Assembly: GCF_020539485.1 (NCBI RefSeq)
Contig: NZ_JACDXU010000002.1
Coordinates: 372,001 to 436,000 of the forward strand
DNA length: 64,000 bases
Direction: 5' to 3'
DNA from: Fulverythrobacter ferritrahens
GTDB taxonomy: Bacteria > Pseudomonadota > Alphaproteobacteria > Sphingomonadales > Sphingomonadaceae
Below the pieces are notes generated by a model. The model saw only the letters and a program-made list of their open reading frames with translations, was not told the DNA's origin and did not search any database. This document shows, in pieces, positions 28,571-40,234 of this stretch. How positions within the stretch are numbered: position 1 is the first letter of the stretch; the number at the start of each line of letters is the position of its first letter. A program made the translations under genes and the position numbers.

Positions 28571-31500
28571 ATGGCCCCGTCGCGTTCGAAGGCAAAGACC
28601 AGACATTCCCGTTCCGCCAAACCGGCGCCTGCCCCATCCCCTGCCTCTTCCATAACCCCCGATCCGATGGCCGGTGCCATTGCCCGGGCATTGAAGGAAT
28701 CGGTCCTGCCGGGTGACACTCCCCTGAGGGAGGACCGGCTGGCCGATGCGGCTCTGTTCCTGCTGGAAACGGCCCGCAAGCGGGTGCCCGATCAGCCTTC
28801 CATCGCCATCCGCTCCGGCGCGGACGGCCACCGGACCATGGGCATCGCGGTGGTCAATGACGACATGCCCTTCCTGGTGGATTCCGTCGCCGCCGCGCTG
28901 GCCGCGCAGGGTCTGGCGATCGACCAGCTGATCCATCCGGTGATGACGGTTCAGCGTGGGCCACAGGGCGAGCTGACCGCCCTTCCCGAAGGGGAGGATG
29001 CCGAAGGCGCGCGCGAATCGCTGATCTATGTCGAAACCACCCGGATCGACGCCAAGCAGCGTCGCGCGCTGGCCGATGCGCTGGAAGACACGCTGGCCGA
29101 TGTGCGCGTTGCCGTGGCGGACTGGCCCCGGATGCAGGCCCTGATCGAAGCCGACGCGGAACGGCTGGGCGATAGCGAAGGCGCGGCGCTGCTGCGCTGG
29201 CTGGGCAGCGGGATGCTGACCCAGCTGGGCCATGTCACTCGCCGCCGCGACGGCAGCAATTCCGGCCTGCTGGGCATTTGCCGCCGCGCCGCTCGCGCCA
29301 TTCTGGCCGATGCGAGCTACGATCGCGCCTTCGCCTGGTTTGACGAGGCCAATGCGGCGGGGACGCAGACTGCGCCGCTGGTGGTGAAGGCCAACCGCCT
29401 TGCCCGCGTTCACCGCAATGTGCCGTTGGACCTGTTCATCGTGCCCGTGCTCGAAGGCGGGAAGGTAGTGGCGCTGTCCGTCCATGCGGGCATCTGGACC
29501 AGCGCCGCGCTGGGCGCTGCGCCCACCAGCGTACCCCGCTTGCGCCTGCAGATGGAACGCCTGCTGGAACGCCTGCATTTCGAGCCTGACGATCATGACG
29601 GCAAGAGCCTGGCCCATGCTTTCGCCACCCTGCCGCATGATGTGGTGATCAGCTTCTCGGACGAGGCGGTGGAGCGGGTCATCACCACCATGATGGCCCT
29701 GACCGACCGGCCCCGCCCGCGCGTGACCATCGTGCCCGCCGCGCTGGAGCGGCATCTGTTCGCCTTCGTCTGGTTCCCGCGCGACATGCTGTCCACCACT
29801 GTGCGGCTGCGCATCCAGGCTATGCTGGAAGCGGAAACCGGCGGCAATGTGCTGGACTGGAGCCTGTCGGTTGAAGGCGGCAATCTGGTTACCCTGCGCG
29901 TGTTGATCGACATTCGCGACGGTGCCGCCTCCGTCCCTGACGAGGCGCTGCTCGATGCCCGGCTGCAGGCCATGCTGCGCGGCTGGACCGAGGCAGTGGA
30001 AACCGAGCTGGCGCAAAGCGAGGAACCGGGCCGCGCCGCTGCCCTTGCCACCCGCTATGCCGAAGCCTTCCCGGCGCCTTACCATTCCGAATATGGGCCG
30101 GCTGAGGCCGCATGCGACATTCTGCGCTTGCGGTCGCTCCAGAATGCCGAGCCGCCACTGGCGGAAGGGCGCAGCGCGCGCCTCTATCGCCGAGAGGGGG
30201 AAGACAGTTCCCGTCTGCGGCTGAAGCTCTACCAGCTCGGCGGATCGATGCCCCTTTCGGATGCGGTTCCGGCACTGGAGAATTTCGGTTTCCGGGTGCT
30301 GGCCGAAGTGCCCACTCCGCTCGAACATGGCCGGCTGGCGACGATCCACGACTTCACGCTGGCCCTGCCTGCGGGTGAAGATGCGGACCGCGTCATGACT
30401 CGCGCCGAGGCTATCGAAGATGCGATTTCGGCAGTGCTGAACGGCGCAGCGGAAAATGACGTGTTCAACCGGCTGACGGTGGGCGTGGCCTTGTCTGCCC
30501 GCGATGCCGATCTGCTGCGAGCCTTCTATCGCTATCTGCGGCAGGCCGGGATCAGCTATACGATCTATACGGTGGTGGATGCGCTGGATCGCGCACGGGA
30601 CGTTACCCGGGCGCTGGTCACTCTGTTCGACAGGCAGCACAATCCTGCCTTCAAGGGCGACCGGGCCCGCGCCGTCGCGGCGGCGGAGGATGCGATCCGC
30701 GAGGGGCTGGCCAAGGTGGAGGCGATCAATGACGATCGCCTGCTGCGCCTGTACCACGCCGCGCTGGGCGCCGTGCTGCGCACCAATGCCTTTGCCCCGG
30801 CAGGCGCGGAGGCGCTGGCCTTCAAGCTCGATTCCGCGCAGGTTCCCGGATTGCCCCGGCCCGTGCCATGGCGCGAGGTGTGGATTTATTCGCGGCGGCT
30901 TGAAGGGATACATCTGCGCGCCGGGCCGGTGGCCCGCGGCGGCATCCGCTGGTCGGATCGGCGGGACGATTTCCGCACCGAAATCCTGGGCCTGATGAAG
31001 GCGCAGCGCGTGAAGAACGCGGTGATCGTGCCCACCGGCGCCAAGGGCGGCTTCTATCCCAAGCAACTGCCCGATCCGCGCCGCCCCGAAACGGGCGGGC
31101 GCGATGCCTGGGCTGCGGAAGGCAAGGCGAGCTATCAGATTTTCATCCGCAGCCTGCTGTCGCTGACCGACAATATCGTGAACGACAAGGTGGTGCATCC
31201 TGCAGGTGTGGTGGTGCGCGATGGGGACGATCCTTATTTCGTGGTCGCCGCCGACAAGGGCACCGCGACCTTCTCCGATGTGGCCAATGCGCTGGCGGAG
31301 GAACGGGATTTCTGGCTGGATGATGCCTTCGCCAGCGGTGGCAGCCATGGCTATGACCACAAGGCGATGGGCATCACCGCGCGCGGTGCATGGCTATCGG
31401 TCCAGCGGCACTTCCTGGAACTGGGCGTGGATGTTCAGCAAGATCCGGTACGCGTGGTGGGATGCGGCGATATGTCGGGCGACGTGTTCGGCAATGGCAT

Positions 31501-33361
31501 GCTGCTGTCCAAATCCCTCAAGCTGGTCGCCGCATTTGACCACCGGCATATTTTCATCGATCCCGATCCGGACCCGGCAAAAAGCTGGAAGGAGCGCAAG
31601 CGCCTGTTCGGCCTGCCCCGTTCCAGCTGGGACGATTATGAGAAGGCGCTGATCTCCAAGGGCGGCGGCGTCTTTCCCCGGAGCATGAAGAGCATCCCGC
31701 TTTCACCCGAAGCGCGCGCGGTGCTGGGCGTCGAGGCCAGGGAACTGGACCCGGAAAGCCTGATCTCCGCCATTCTCAAGGCGCCCGTGGACCTGTTGTG
31801 GTTTGGCGGCATCGGCACCTATGTGAAGGCATCGGGCGAAAACAACGTGGCCGTGGGCGATCCCGCCAACGATGCCCTGCGTGTGGACGGGCGGGACATT
31901 CGCGCCCGCGTGATTGGCGAAGGGGCCAATCTGGGCTGCACCCAGGCAGGCAGGATCGAATTCGCGCTGAAGGGCAATGGTAGCGCGGGTGGGGGCGGCC
32001 GGGGCGGGCGGAACAACACCGATTTCATCGACAATTCCGCCGGCGTCGATTGTTCCGACAATGAAGTGAACATCAAGATCGCCTTCGCCGCTGCCCGGCG
32101 CGCGGGCAAGCTGGGCGAGAAGCGCCGCGACGAATTGCTGGTGCAGATGACCGATGAAGTGGCCAGGATCGTGCTGGAGGATAACCGCCTCCAGGCGCTG
32201 GGCCTGTCCATTGCCGAGGCTGGCGGGGCGGCGGCCATGCCATCCTATCTGCGCGTGATCGACAAGCTGGAGGAACTGGGCCAGCTTGATCGCAAGACCG
32301 AAGGCCTGGCCGATAATGAGACGCTGGCCCGCCGCGCGGCGGATGGCCATGGCCTGACCCGACCCGAGCTGGCCGTGCTGCTCTCCAGTTCCAAGCTGGC
32401 CTTGCAGGAAGCTATCGAGAACAGCCTCCTGGCAGATGACAAGCTTCTGGTGCCCACCCTGATTGCCGCCTTCCCCGGCCCGATGCAGGACAAGTTCCGC
32501 AAGCAGATATTGGGGCATCGGCTGCGGCGGGAAATCATCGCCACCAAGCTGGCCAACCGTATCGTCAACCGGATGGGCCTGATCCATCCCTTCGAACTGG
32601 CTGAGGAAGAAGGCGCATCGCTGGATCAGGTCGCCAGCGCCTTCGCCTGTGCCGAAGCTTTGTTCGGCATGGGTGCCATCTGGCAAATGATCGAAACGGC
32701 GCCCATGCCCGAAGGCGCCCGGATCAGGCTGTTCGACCGCGCCGCCGCTGCTCTGACCGACCACATGGCAGACCTGCTGCGCGTCGGGAAGGGATCGCTG
32801 GAACCGTCACTGCTGGCCGAAGAACTGGGCAAGGGCGTGGGCAAATTGTCCGGCGCGGCGCAGAAGCTGCTGGCGGACGAGGCACGCGGACAATCCGCCC
32901 GGATGCGGGCCGCCTTCATCGAAGCGGGCGCGCCGGAAGCCGAGGCCGCCGCCGTGGCGCATCTCTATGATCTCGACGGAGCGATCGGCCTTTCCCTGCT
33001 GGCGCGCGACAGCGGCACCGATGCCATCGCACTGGCCCGGGCCTTCATCGATCTGGGGGCAAGGCTGGGGCTGGACTGGGCCCAGCAGAGCGCCGCCCGG
33101 ATGAGCCCTTCCGACCCGTGGGAACGCTTGCTGGTGAACGGGCTGGCCCGCGATTTCCAGCATATGCGGCTGGATTTCCTGCGCCGCACGATGGGCCGCA
33201 AAACCGCGCCGGATGCGGCGGTGGAACGCTGGGCCGAGGCACAGGCCAGCGCCGTTGCCCAGTTCCGTGCGGTGGTGGCCCGCGCGCAGGCCGCCGTGCC
33301 GCCCGCGCCCGCCATGCTGGCCCAGATCGCCAGCCAGGCGCGCAACCTGCTGGCGCGGTGA
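28571..33361 (+). CDS. NAD-dependent glutamate dehydrogenase, large (180 kDa) type
   Basis: Deaminates glutamate to 2-oxoglutarate and ammonium with NAD. At 1596 residues this is the large bacterial GDH family, with long N-terminal ACT-like regulatory regions and a catalytic core towards the C-terminal half (PVARGGIRWSDRRDDFRTEILGLMKAQRVKNAVIVP and IGEGANLG are typical). The core Lys in PTGAKGGF and the DFIDNSAGVDCSD stretch match the family. It is the largest gene here and appears single-cistronic. The family is usually catabolic, opposing the smaller NADP enzyme at 34729-36075. Confidence 0.97.
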   Translation: MAPSRSKAKTRHSRSAKPAPAPSPASSITPDPMAGAIARALKESVLPGDTPLREDRLADAALFLLETARKRVPDQPSIAIRSGADGHRTMGIAVVNDDMPFLVDSVAAALAAQGLAIDQLIHPVMTVQRGPQGELTALPEGEDAEGARESLIYVETTRIDAKQRRALADALEDTLADVRVAVADWPRMQALIEADAERLGDSEGAALLRWLGSGMLTQLGHVTRRRDGSNSGLLGICRRAARAILADASYDRAFAWFDEANAAGTQTAPLVVKANRLARVHRNVPLDLFIVPVLEGGKVVALSVHAGIWTSAALGAAPTSVPRLRLQMERLLERLHFEPDDHDGKSLAHAFATLPHDVVISFSDEAVERVITTMMALTDRPRPRVTIVPAALERHLFAFVWFPRDMLSTTVRLRIQAMLEAETGGNVLDWSLSVEGGNLVTLRVLIDIRDGAASVPDEALLDARLQAMLRGWTEAVETELAQSEEPGRAAALATRYAEAFPAPYHSEYGPAEAACDILRLRSLQNAEPPLAEGRSARLYRREGEDSSRLRLKLYQLGGSMPLSDAVPALENFGFRVLAEVPTPLEHGRLATIHDFTLALPAGEDADRVMTRAEAIEDAISAVLNGAAENDVFNRLTVGVALSARDADLLRAFYRYLRQAGISYTIYTVVDALDRARDVTRALVTLFDRQHNPAFKGDRARAVAAAEDAIREGLAKVEAINDDRLLRLYHAALGAVLRTNAFAPAGAEALAFKLDSAQVPGLPRPVPWREVWIYSRRLEGIHLRAGPVARGGIRWSDRRDDFRTEILGLMKAQRVKNAVIVPTGAKGGFYPKQLPDPRRPETGGRDAWAAEGKASYQIFIRSLLSLTDNIVNDKVVHPAGVVVRDGDDPYFVVAADKGTATFSDVANALAEERDFWLDDAFASGGSHGYDHKAMGITARGAWLSVQRHFLELGVDVQQDPVRVVGCGDMSGDVFGNGMLLSKSLKLVAAFDHRHIFIDPDPDPAKSWKERKRLFGLPRSSWDDYEKALISKGGGVFPRSMKSIPLSPEARAVLGVEARELDPESLISAILKAPVDLLWFGGIGTYVKASGENNVAVGDPANDALRVDGRDIRARVIGEGANLGCTQAGRIEFALKGNGSAGGGGRGGRNNTDFIDNSAGVDCSDNEVNIKIAFAAARRAGKLGEKRRDELLVQMTDEVARIVLEDNRLQALGLSIAEAGGAAAMPSYLRVIDKLEELGQLDRKTEGLADNETLARRAADGHGLTRPELAVLLSSSKLALQEAIENSLLADDKLLVPTLIAAFPGPMQDKFRKQILGHRLRREIIATKLANRIVNRMGLIHPFELAEEEGASLDQVASAFACAEALFGMGAIWQMIETAPMPEGARIRLFDRAAAALTDHMADLLRVGKGSLEPSLLAEELGKGVGKLSGAAQKLLADEARGQSARMRAAFIEAGAPEAEAAAVAHLYDLDGAIGLSLLARDSGTDAIALARAFIDLGARLGLDWAQQSAARMSPSDPWERLLVNGLARDFQHMRLDFLRRTMGRKTAPDAAVERWAEAQASAVAQFRAVVARAQAAVPPAPAMLAQIASQARNLLAR

Positions 33362-33452
33362 ACGCCCTTATGTGCAGGAACATGCTCCGCGCAACAAAGC
33401 GTGCGCGCGGGGCACTTGAGACAAGGCAAGGGAATATGCGAAGGGCCGCTTC

Positions 33453-34679
33453 ATGGCACATGACGTAATCATAGTGGGCACGGGGCATGGCGGGGCGCAG
33501 GCGGCAATCGCACTGCGCCAGCAGGGCTTCACGGGATCGATCCTGATGCTGGGGCGCGACAGCCTGCCCCCCTATGAGCGGCCGCCGCTTTCCAAGGAAT
33601 ATCTATCCCGCGAGAAGGTGCTGGAACGCATCATGATCCGCCCCGAACATTTCTGGGCGGACAAGAGCGTGGAGCTGAAGCTGGGCGCCACCGTGACCGG
33701 CGTCGATCCGGCGGCGCATGAAGTGATCCTGGCCGATGGAACGCACCTTGGCTATGGCTCGCTTATCTGGGCCGCAGGCGGCGATCCGCGTCGCCTCTCC
33801 TGCCCGGGCGCCGATCTGGCGGGCATCCATTACGTGCGCGACGTTGCCGATGCGGATGGGATGATGGCCGAGCTGGATGCGGGCGTAAAGCGCGTGGCGG
33901 TGATCGGCGGCGGCTATATCGGGCTGGAAGCGGCTGCAGTGCTGACCAAGTTCGGCTGCCATGTGACGCTGCTGGAAGCCCTGCCCCGCGTGCTGGCCCG
34001 TGTTGCGGGGGAAGATCTCTCCCAATTCTACGAGGCGGAGCATCGTGCCCATGGCGTGGATCTGCGCACCGGAACGGCAGTGGCATCGATCGAGGGTGAC
34101 GGCACTCGTGTTACCGGCGTGAAGCTGGCGGATGGCGAGGTGATCCCGGCCGAAATGGTGGTGGTGGGCATCGGCATCGTCCCCGCCGTCGGCCCGCTGA
34201 TCGCCGCTGGCGCTGCGGGCGGCAACGGCGTGGATGTGGACGAATATTGCCGCACCGTGCTGGACGATGTCTATGCCATCGGCGATTGCGCGGCCCATGC
34301 GAATGCTTTCGCGGGCGGTGCCGTGATCCGTCTGGAAAGCGTGCAGAACGCCAATGACATGGCCACTACGGCGGCCAGGGCGATCTGCGGCGATCCCCAA
34401 CCCTATCACGCCCTGCCCTGGTTCTGGTCCAACCAGTATGATCTCAAGCTGCAGACAGCGGGGCTCAGCCTGGGGCATGACGCCACCGTGCTGCGCGGCG
34501 ATCCGGCCACGCGCAGTTTCAGCGTGATTTACCTGAAGGATGGCAAGATCATCGCGCTCGACTGCGTGAATGCGATGAAGGACTATGTCCAGGGCCGCAA
34601 GCTGGTGGAAGCGGGCGCGAAGATCGCCCCCGAAATGCTGATGGATACCTCGGTGCCGCTGAAGGAAATGGCGGGCTAG
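33453..34679 (+). CDS. FAD-dependent ferredoxin/rubredoxin reductase-like protein
   Basis: 408-residue flavoprotein with two dinucleotide motifs: FAD-binding [10 protein letters not shown] near residue 8, and NAD-binding [12 protein letters not shown] near residue 150. The second FAD signature is VYAIGDCA. The arrangement and the [13 protein letters not shown] stretch match the reductases that feed electrons to 2Fe-2S ferredoxins of P450 and ring-hydroxylating systems. No ferredoxin, P450 or dioxygenase is adjacent, so it is orphaned. It converges with gdhA over a perfect 13-bp inverted repeat. Confidence 0.9.
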   Translation: MAHDVIIVGTGHGGAQAAIALRQQGFTGSILMLGRDSLPPYERPPLSKEYLSREKVLERIMIRPEHFWADKSVELKLGATVTGVDPAAHEVILADGTHLGYGSLIWAAGGDPRRLSCPGADLAGIHYVRDVADADGMMAELDAGVKRVAVIGGGYIGLEAAAVLTKFGCHVTLLEALPRVLARVAGEDLSQFYEAEHRAHGVDLRTGTAVASIEGDGTRVTGVKLADGEVIPAEMVVVGIGIVPAVGPLIAAGAAGGNGVDVDEYCRTVLDDVYAIGDCAAHANAFAGGAVIRLESVQNANDMATTAARAICGDPQPYHALPWFWSNQYDLKLQTAGLSLGHDATVLRGDPATRSFSVIYLKDGKIIALDCVNAMKDYVQGRKLVEAGAKIAPEMLMDTSVPLKEMAG

Positions 34680-34680
34680 G

Positions 34681-34718
34681 GGAATGGCCGGTTAGCGCTT
34701 CAGGCAACCGGCCATTCC
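34681..34718. terminator. Perfect 13-bp inverted repeat between convergent genes
   Basis: GGAATGGCCGGTT at 34681-34693 and AACCGGCCATTCC at 34706-34718 around a 12-base loop. It starts right after the reductase stop and lies just past the gdhA stop. Lacking a T-run, it is either a strong bidirectional hairpin terminator or a transcript-stabilising element. Confidence 0.75.
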
Positions 34719-34728
34719 TCCATCAGCG

Positions 34729-36075
<1,347 letters not shown>

Positions 36076-36165
36076 CTATTTCCTCCTGTGGTGCCAGTTT
36101 TCTGGCTGATCCCCCCGGTGGACTAATTGGCCGCCCTCGTCAAAGCATGGAGGCAGGAAGGGGCA

Positions 36166-37263
36166 TCAGGAGGGATCGGCGGCCTCCTCAGCCGCACGGG
36201 GGCCGCCAAGCTCCGCCAGCGCCCAGGCGGCTGCTTCGGCCACAACCGGATCGGCATCTCCTGCCAGCATCCGCACCTGTGGCAGCAATGCCGGATTGCC
36301 GCTGTTCCCCGCCGCGATCAGGCAATTCCTGACGAAACGGTTGCGCCCGATGCGCTTGATCGGGCTGCCGGAAAATTTCGCCCGGAAGGCGGCATCGTCC
36401 AGCGTCAGCAATTCTTTCAGCCGCGGTTCCACCAGTTCCTCGCGCGGGAGAAAGGCGGCGTGCCGCGCGGCCTGATCGGCGAATTTGTTCCAGGGGCACA
36501 CGGCCAGACAATCGTCGCAGCCATAGATGCGGTTGCCCATCGGCTTGCGGAATTCTTCCGGGATCGGGCCCTTATGCTCGATAGTAAGGTAGGAAATGCA
36601 GCGCCGCGCATCGAGCCGGTATGGTTCGGGGAAGGCTCTGGTGGGGCAAGCGTCCTGGCAGGCATTGCAACTGCCGCAGCGATTGGAATGGGGCTCGTCC
36701 GGCGCAAAGGGCAGGGTGGTGTACATCGCCCCCAGGAACAGCCAGCTGCCATGGGTGCGGCTGACGAGGTTGGTGTGTTTACCTTGCCAGCCTAGGCCGG
36801 CGGCTTCGCCCAGCGGCTTTTCCATCACCGGTGCGGTATCCACGAACACTTTGAGGGCAACCTCTGTTCCATTGCTCTCGCATTCGGCCACCAGCCAGCG
36901 AGCCAGGCCTTTCAGCGCCTTCTTCAGCACATCATGATAGTCGCGGCCTTGTGCATAGACGGAAATCCGCGCTTTTTCAGGGTCTCCCTCCAGTGCCAGC
37001 GGGTCATGCGGCGGGGCATAGGACATGCCCAGCGCGATCACGCTGCGCGCCTCGGGCCACATGCTCTGAGGGCCCCGGCGGACATCTGCCCGGTCCGCCA
37101 TCCATTGCATTTCCCCATGGAAGCCATCGCCCAGCCACTGGTCCAACCGCGCGGCGCGCAGTGGATCGTCCGCCGCCGGAGCAAAACCGATAGCGGCAAA
37201 GCCCAGCCGCCTCGCTTCTTCTACCAGCCCGGTCTTCAGCGTATCGAGGCGATGATTAACCAA
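36166..37263 (-). CDS. queG: Epoxyqueuosine reductase
   Basis: Final step of queuosine biosynthesis: reduces epoxyqueuosine in tRNA using cobalamin and two 4Fe-4S clusters. The 365-residue protein has the conserved catalytic-type Asp142 ([11 protein letters not shown]), the first cluster Cys196/199/202/206 ([12 protein letters not shown]) and the second with Cys249/252/256 (CDDCLAVCP) plus Cys222. The C-terminal HEAT-like tail is present. Divergent from the ABC transporter operon by 44 bases. Cobalamin demand links it loosely to the adenosyltransferase gene at 56.1 kb. Confidence 0.95.
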   Translation of the reverse strand: MVNHRLDTLKTGLVEEARRLGFAAIGFAPAADDPLRAARLDQWLGDGFHGEMQWMADRADVRRGPQSMWPEARSVIALGMSYAPPHDPLALEGDPEKARISVYAQGRDYHDVLKKALKGLARWLVAECESNGTEVALKVFVDTAPVMEKPLGEAAGLGWQGKHTNLVSRTHGSWLFLGAMYTTLPFAPDEPHSNRCGSCNACQDACPTRAFPEPYRLDARRCISYLTIEHKGPIPEEFRKPMGNRIYGCDDCLAVCPWNKFADQAARHAAFLPREELVEPRLKELLTLDDAAFRAKFSGSPIKRIGRNRFVRNCLIAAGNSGNPALLPQVRMLAGDADPVVAEAAAWALAELGGPRAAEEAADPS

Positions 37264-37307
37264 GTTCGCTGTTGCTCCTGTTCATCGGCAAAGGGTAATT
37301 CCCGCCT

Positions 37308-38291
37308 ATGCAAACCGAGCTAGGCGATCACCGACCGGCGGACAACCACACAAACCCGCCGGCCATAGAGGCGCGGGGGCTGGTGAAGCGTTTTGATGGA
37401 ACGCTGGCAGTGGCCGGGGTGGACCTGACCGTTCCCCAAGGCGCGATCTACGGCATATTGGGTCCCAATGGTGCGGGTAAGACCACCACCTTGCGCATGT
37501 TGCTGGGCATCATCGATCCCGATCAGGGCACCCGCAGGATGCTGGGGCATGAGCGGCCGCACGATGTCGCCCGGCTGATCGGCTATCTGCCTGAAGAGCG
37601 CGGGCTCTATCCTTCGATGAAGGCCTATGAGGCGATCGCCTTCATGGGCGCCCTGCGCGGATTGCCGCTGAAGGAAGGTCGGGAAAGAGGCCGCGAATTG
37701 CTGGAAGCGCATGGGCTGGGTCATGCGGCGGAGCGGCAGATCCGGCAATTGTCCAAGGGCATGGCGCAAACCGTTCAATTGCTCGGCACGTTGGTCCACA
37801 AGCCGAAGCTGGTGGTGCTGGACGAGCCCTTTTCCGGCCTCGACGCCCTCAATCAGGGCAAGCTGGAACAGATGATCCGCCGTCTGGCGGATGAAGGCAC
37901 TACGGTGATCTTTTCCACCCATGTGATCGCCCATGCGGAGCGTCTGTGCGAACAGATCGCCATCATCGCCGGGGGCAAGGTGCCCTTTGCGGGGCCAGTG
38001 GATGAGGCGCGAGACAGGATTCCCGCACAGGTCCGGCTGGAAACCGCCCATGCGGACGGTCCCTGGCGCGCAGCGCTGCCCGCTGCCGCCCGGCATGAGG
38101 GCAACTTCTGGTATTTCGACTTGCCCGATACGGGGATCGAACCCTTGCTGCGTGCGCTGATCGAAGGGGAGGCGGGAATCCTGTCGCTCTCCATCGAACG
38201 GGCCGGCCTGCATGACGCCTTCGTGGCCATAGCGGGCGAGGCCGCGGCCCGTGCGCTGGATGCCTCCCCGGAAGAGGGAGAGGGGCAATGA
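37308..38291 (+). CDS. ABC transporter ATP-binding protein (NatA-like)
   Basis: 327-residue ATPase with Walker A GPNGAGKTT, signature LSKGM, Walker B LVVLDEP and an H-loop THVIAHAE. A C-terminal extension of about 90 residues follows the ATPase core, as in NatA-type exporters. Pairs with the overlapping permease gene (ATGA at 38288-38291). NatAB-like systems export sodium or small lipophilic compounds; the substrate here is unknown. No solute-binding protein is present, consistent with an exporter. Confidence 0.92.
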   Translation: MQTELGDHRPADNHTNPPAIEARGLVKRFDGTLAVAGVDLTVPQGAIYGILGPNGAGKTTTLRMLLGIIDPDQGTRRMLGHERPHDVARLIGYLPEERGLYPSMKAYEAIAFMGALRGLPLKEGRERGRELLEAHGLGHAAERQIRQLSKGMAQTVQLLGTLVHKPKLVVLDEPFSGLDALNQGKLEQMIRRLADEGTTVIFSTHVIAHAERLCEQIAIIAGGKVPFAGPVDEARDRIPAQVRLETAHADGPWRAALPAAARHEGNFWYFDLPDTGIEPLLRALIEGEAGILSLSIERAGLHDAFVAIAGEAAARALDASPEEGEGQ

Positions 38292-39571
38292 GCCAGTCCG
38301 GCATCAGAGGGGGCCGCCTGTCGACTGTCCAGGCCGCTTTCGTGGTCGCCCGGCGCGATTTTGTGGCGATTCTGCTCAGCCGCACCTTCATCTTCTTCCT
38401 GCTGGGCCCGCTTTTCCCCCTGATCGTCGGCGGGCTTGCCGGCGGCATCGGGGAACAGGTGCAGCAGGAAGCGGCGCAGCCCGAAATCGGCATTGCCATG
38501 CAGGGAGCGGATGTGGACCGGATGCTGGCCGCCTATGACCAGCTCGCGCCCCGGATCGGGCCAGCCATTCCCCGCATGGTGGAATTGCGACGGCTCTCGC
38601 CCGGCGAGACATTCGATGCCCGCTCCGTGCTGGAGCATGCCCAGGGCGACATGGCCGCCATAGTGACCGGCACCCCTGCCTCCCCCGAGCTTACCGCTAC
38701 GCAGGAACGGCTCGAATGGTGGAAAGGCCCGGTGGGGTTGATCTCGGCCCAGGCGCTCCAGCGCGGGCCCATCGATTTTCCGCCGGTAAAGCTCGCCAGC
38801 GTCGCCACCAGCGGAGCGAAGGAAAAGCGGGGCAGGGTCGCGACCGCGCAGGTGGGGCAGACGGTGCTGTTCCTGCTGATCATGTTGCTGGCTGGCATGG
38901 TCCTTTCCAATCTGGTGGAGGAGAAGGCCAACAAGATCATTGAAGTCCTTGCCGCAGCCATACCGATGGATGCCGTATTCCTGGGCAAGCTGTTCGCCAT
39001 GCTGGCCGTATCGCTGGTGGGGATTACGGTATGGGCCACGGTGATTGGCGGGCTGGTTGGCCTGGCCGGAATGCAGGATACGCTGCCTGCGGGGATGAGC
39101 CTCGCCGATCTGCCCACCCCCGGCGTCGGCTGGCCGTTGTTCTTCCTGCTCGGCGTGATCTATTTCGCCATGGGCTATCTGCTGCTGGGCTCCATCTTCC
39201 TCTCGATCGGCTCCATGGCGGCCACGGTGCGCGAAGTGCAGACCCTGTCCATGCCGGTGACGATGCTGCAGGTTCTGATCTTCTTCTTTTCCGCCTATGC
39301 CCTGACCCAGACCGGCAAGCCTATGGAACTGGCGGCCATCGCCTTTCCCCTCAGCTCTCCCTTCGCCATGCTTGCTCGCGCGGCGACAGACGATGCGCTG
39401 TGGCCGCATCTGGCGGCGCTGACGTGGCAGGCGATTGCGGTGGCGATCTTCGTGAAGGTCGGCTCTGCCCTGTTCCGCAAGCGCGTGATGAAATCAGGGC
39501 CGCAACATGGCGTGAAGAAGCGGCGCGGCCTGTTGGCGATACTCAACGGCCGGGGGACACTCGCAAGCTAG
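38288..39571 (+). CDS. ABC-2 type permease (NatB-like)
   Basis: 427-residue membrane subunit of the exporter. A first helix (about residues 35-55) is followed by a large extracytoplasmic loop of about 150 residues, then five hydrophobic helices, starting with TVLFLLIMLLAGMVLSNLVEEKANKIIEVL, the ABC-2 signature. The start codon overlaps the ATPase stop. Its architecture matches the NatB/YhaP class. The final basic tail KKRRGLLAIL is cytoplasmic. Substrate unknown. Confidence 0.9.
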   Translation: MSQSGIRGGRLSTVQAAFVVARRDFVAILLSRTFIFFLLGPLFPLIVGGLAGGIGEQVQQEAAQPEIGIAMQGADVDRMLAAYDQLAPRIGPAIPRMVELRRLSPGETFDARSVLEHAQGDMAAIVTGTPASPELTATQERLEWWKGPVGLISAQALQRGPIDFPPVKLASVATSGAKEKRGRVATAQVGQTVLFLLIMLLAGMVLSNLVEEKANKIIEVLAAAIPMDAVFLGKLFAMLAVSLVGITVWATVIGGLVGLAGMQDTLPAGMSLADLPTPGVGWPLFFLLGVIYFAMGYLLLGSIFLSIGSMAATVREVQTLSMPVTMLQVLIFFFSAYALTQTGKPMELAAIAFPLSSPFAMLARAATDDALWPHLAALTWQAIAVAIFVKVGSALFRKRVMKSGPQHGVKKRRGLLAILNGRGTLAS

Positions 39572-39694
39572 ACGGCGCGGAATATCTCACCGCCTGGGCT
39601 GACCTCGAGCGCAACCCTTTCGCCATTCATGCGTTGGCGTGATAAGAGAAGAGTGTGGCAACAGCCGCCGGTGGAAACCGATAAGGAGAGGCAC

Positions 39695-40198
39695 ATGAAA
39701 CCGCATCTCGCCCCAGCGCAGGGGCCATCGCGCAGGACTGTGCTTGGCTGGTTCGGCGGCGCCGTTTCCTTCACGGCGCTGGCCAGTGCCAGCCCGTCTT
39801 TCGCGGCCGGCTATCGCGTGACCCATACGGATGCGGAATGGCGCAAACTGCTGGACCGGCAGGCCTATGACGTGTTGCGCCACGAAGCGACCGAGCGGCC
39901 TTTCTCCTCGCCGCTCAACGATGAACATCGCAAGGGTACGTTCCTGTGCAAGGGCTGCAATAACGAGCTGTATTCGAGCGAGACGAAGTTCGAGAGCGGC
40001 ACGGGCTGGCCCAGTTTCTGGAAGCCGCTGCCCGGCGCGGTGGGCACTTCTACCGATAAGAAGCTCGGCTACCCCCGCACTGAAGTGCATTGCGCGGATT
40101 GTGGCGGCCATCTGGGCCACGTATTCCGCGATGGGCCGAAGCCGACCGGGCTGCGCTATTGCATGAATGGCGTGGCGATGAAGTTTCGACCTGCCTGA
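39695..40198 (+). CDS. msrB: Exported peptide-methionine (R)-S-oxide reductase
   Basis: Repairs oxidised methionine (R-sulfoxide). The 167-residue product begins with a twin-arginine signal (SRRTVLGWF, hydrophobic to about residue 38), so it is predicted to be folded before export to the periplasm. The MsrB core has both zinc CxxC pairs (Cys85/Cys88 and Cys133/Cys136), the SGTGWPSFW loop and the catalytic Cys156 (RYCMN). No msrA partner or periplasmic electron donor is nearby, so its recycling route is open. A strong AAGGAG precedes the ATG at 39695, which decides the start over an upstream in-frame ATG. Confidence 0.93.
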   Translation: MKPHLAPAQGPSRRTVLGWFGGAVSFTALASASPSFAAGYRVTHTDAEWRKLLDRQAYDVLRHEATERPFSSPLNDEHRKGTFLCKGCNNELYSSETKFESGTGWPSFWKPLPGAVGTSTDKKLGYPRTEVHCADCGGHLGHVFRDGPKPTGLRYCMNGVAMKFRPA

Positions 40199-40234
40199 TT
40201 CCGGCAGGCTGGCGGGGGCGCTGGCCCTAAGCCT

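Noticed and set aside
28433-31360. A 975-codon leftward open frame over the large glutamate dehydrogenase gene
   Set aside because: Antisense shadow; the dehydrogenase frame carries the conserved residues.
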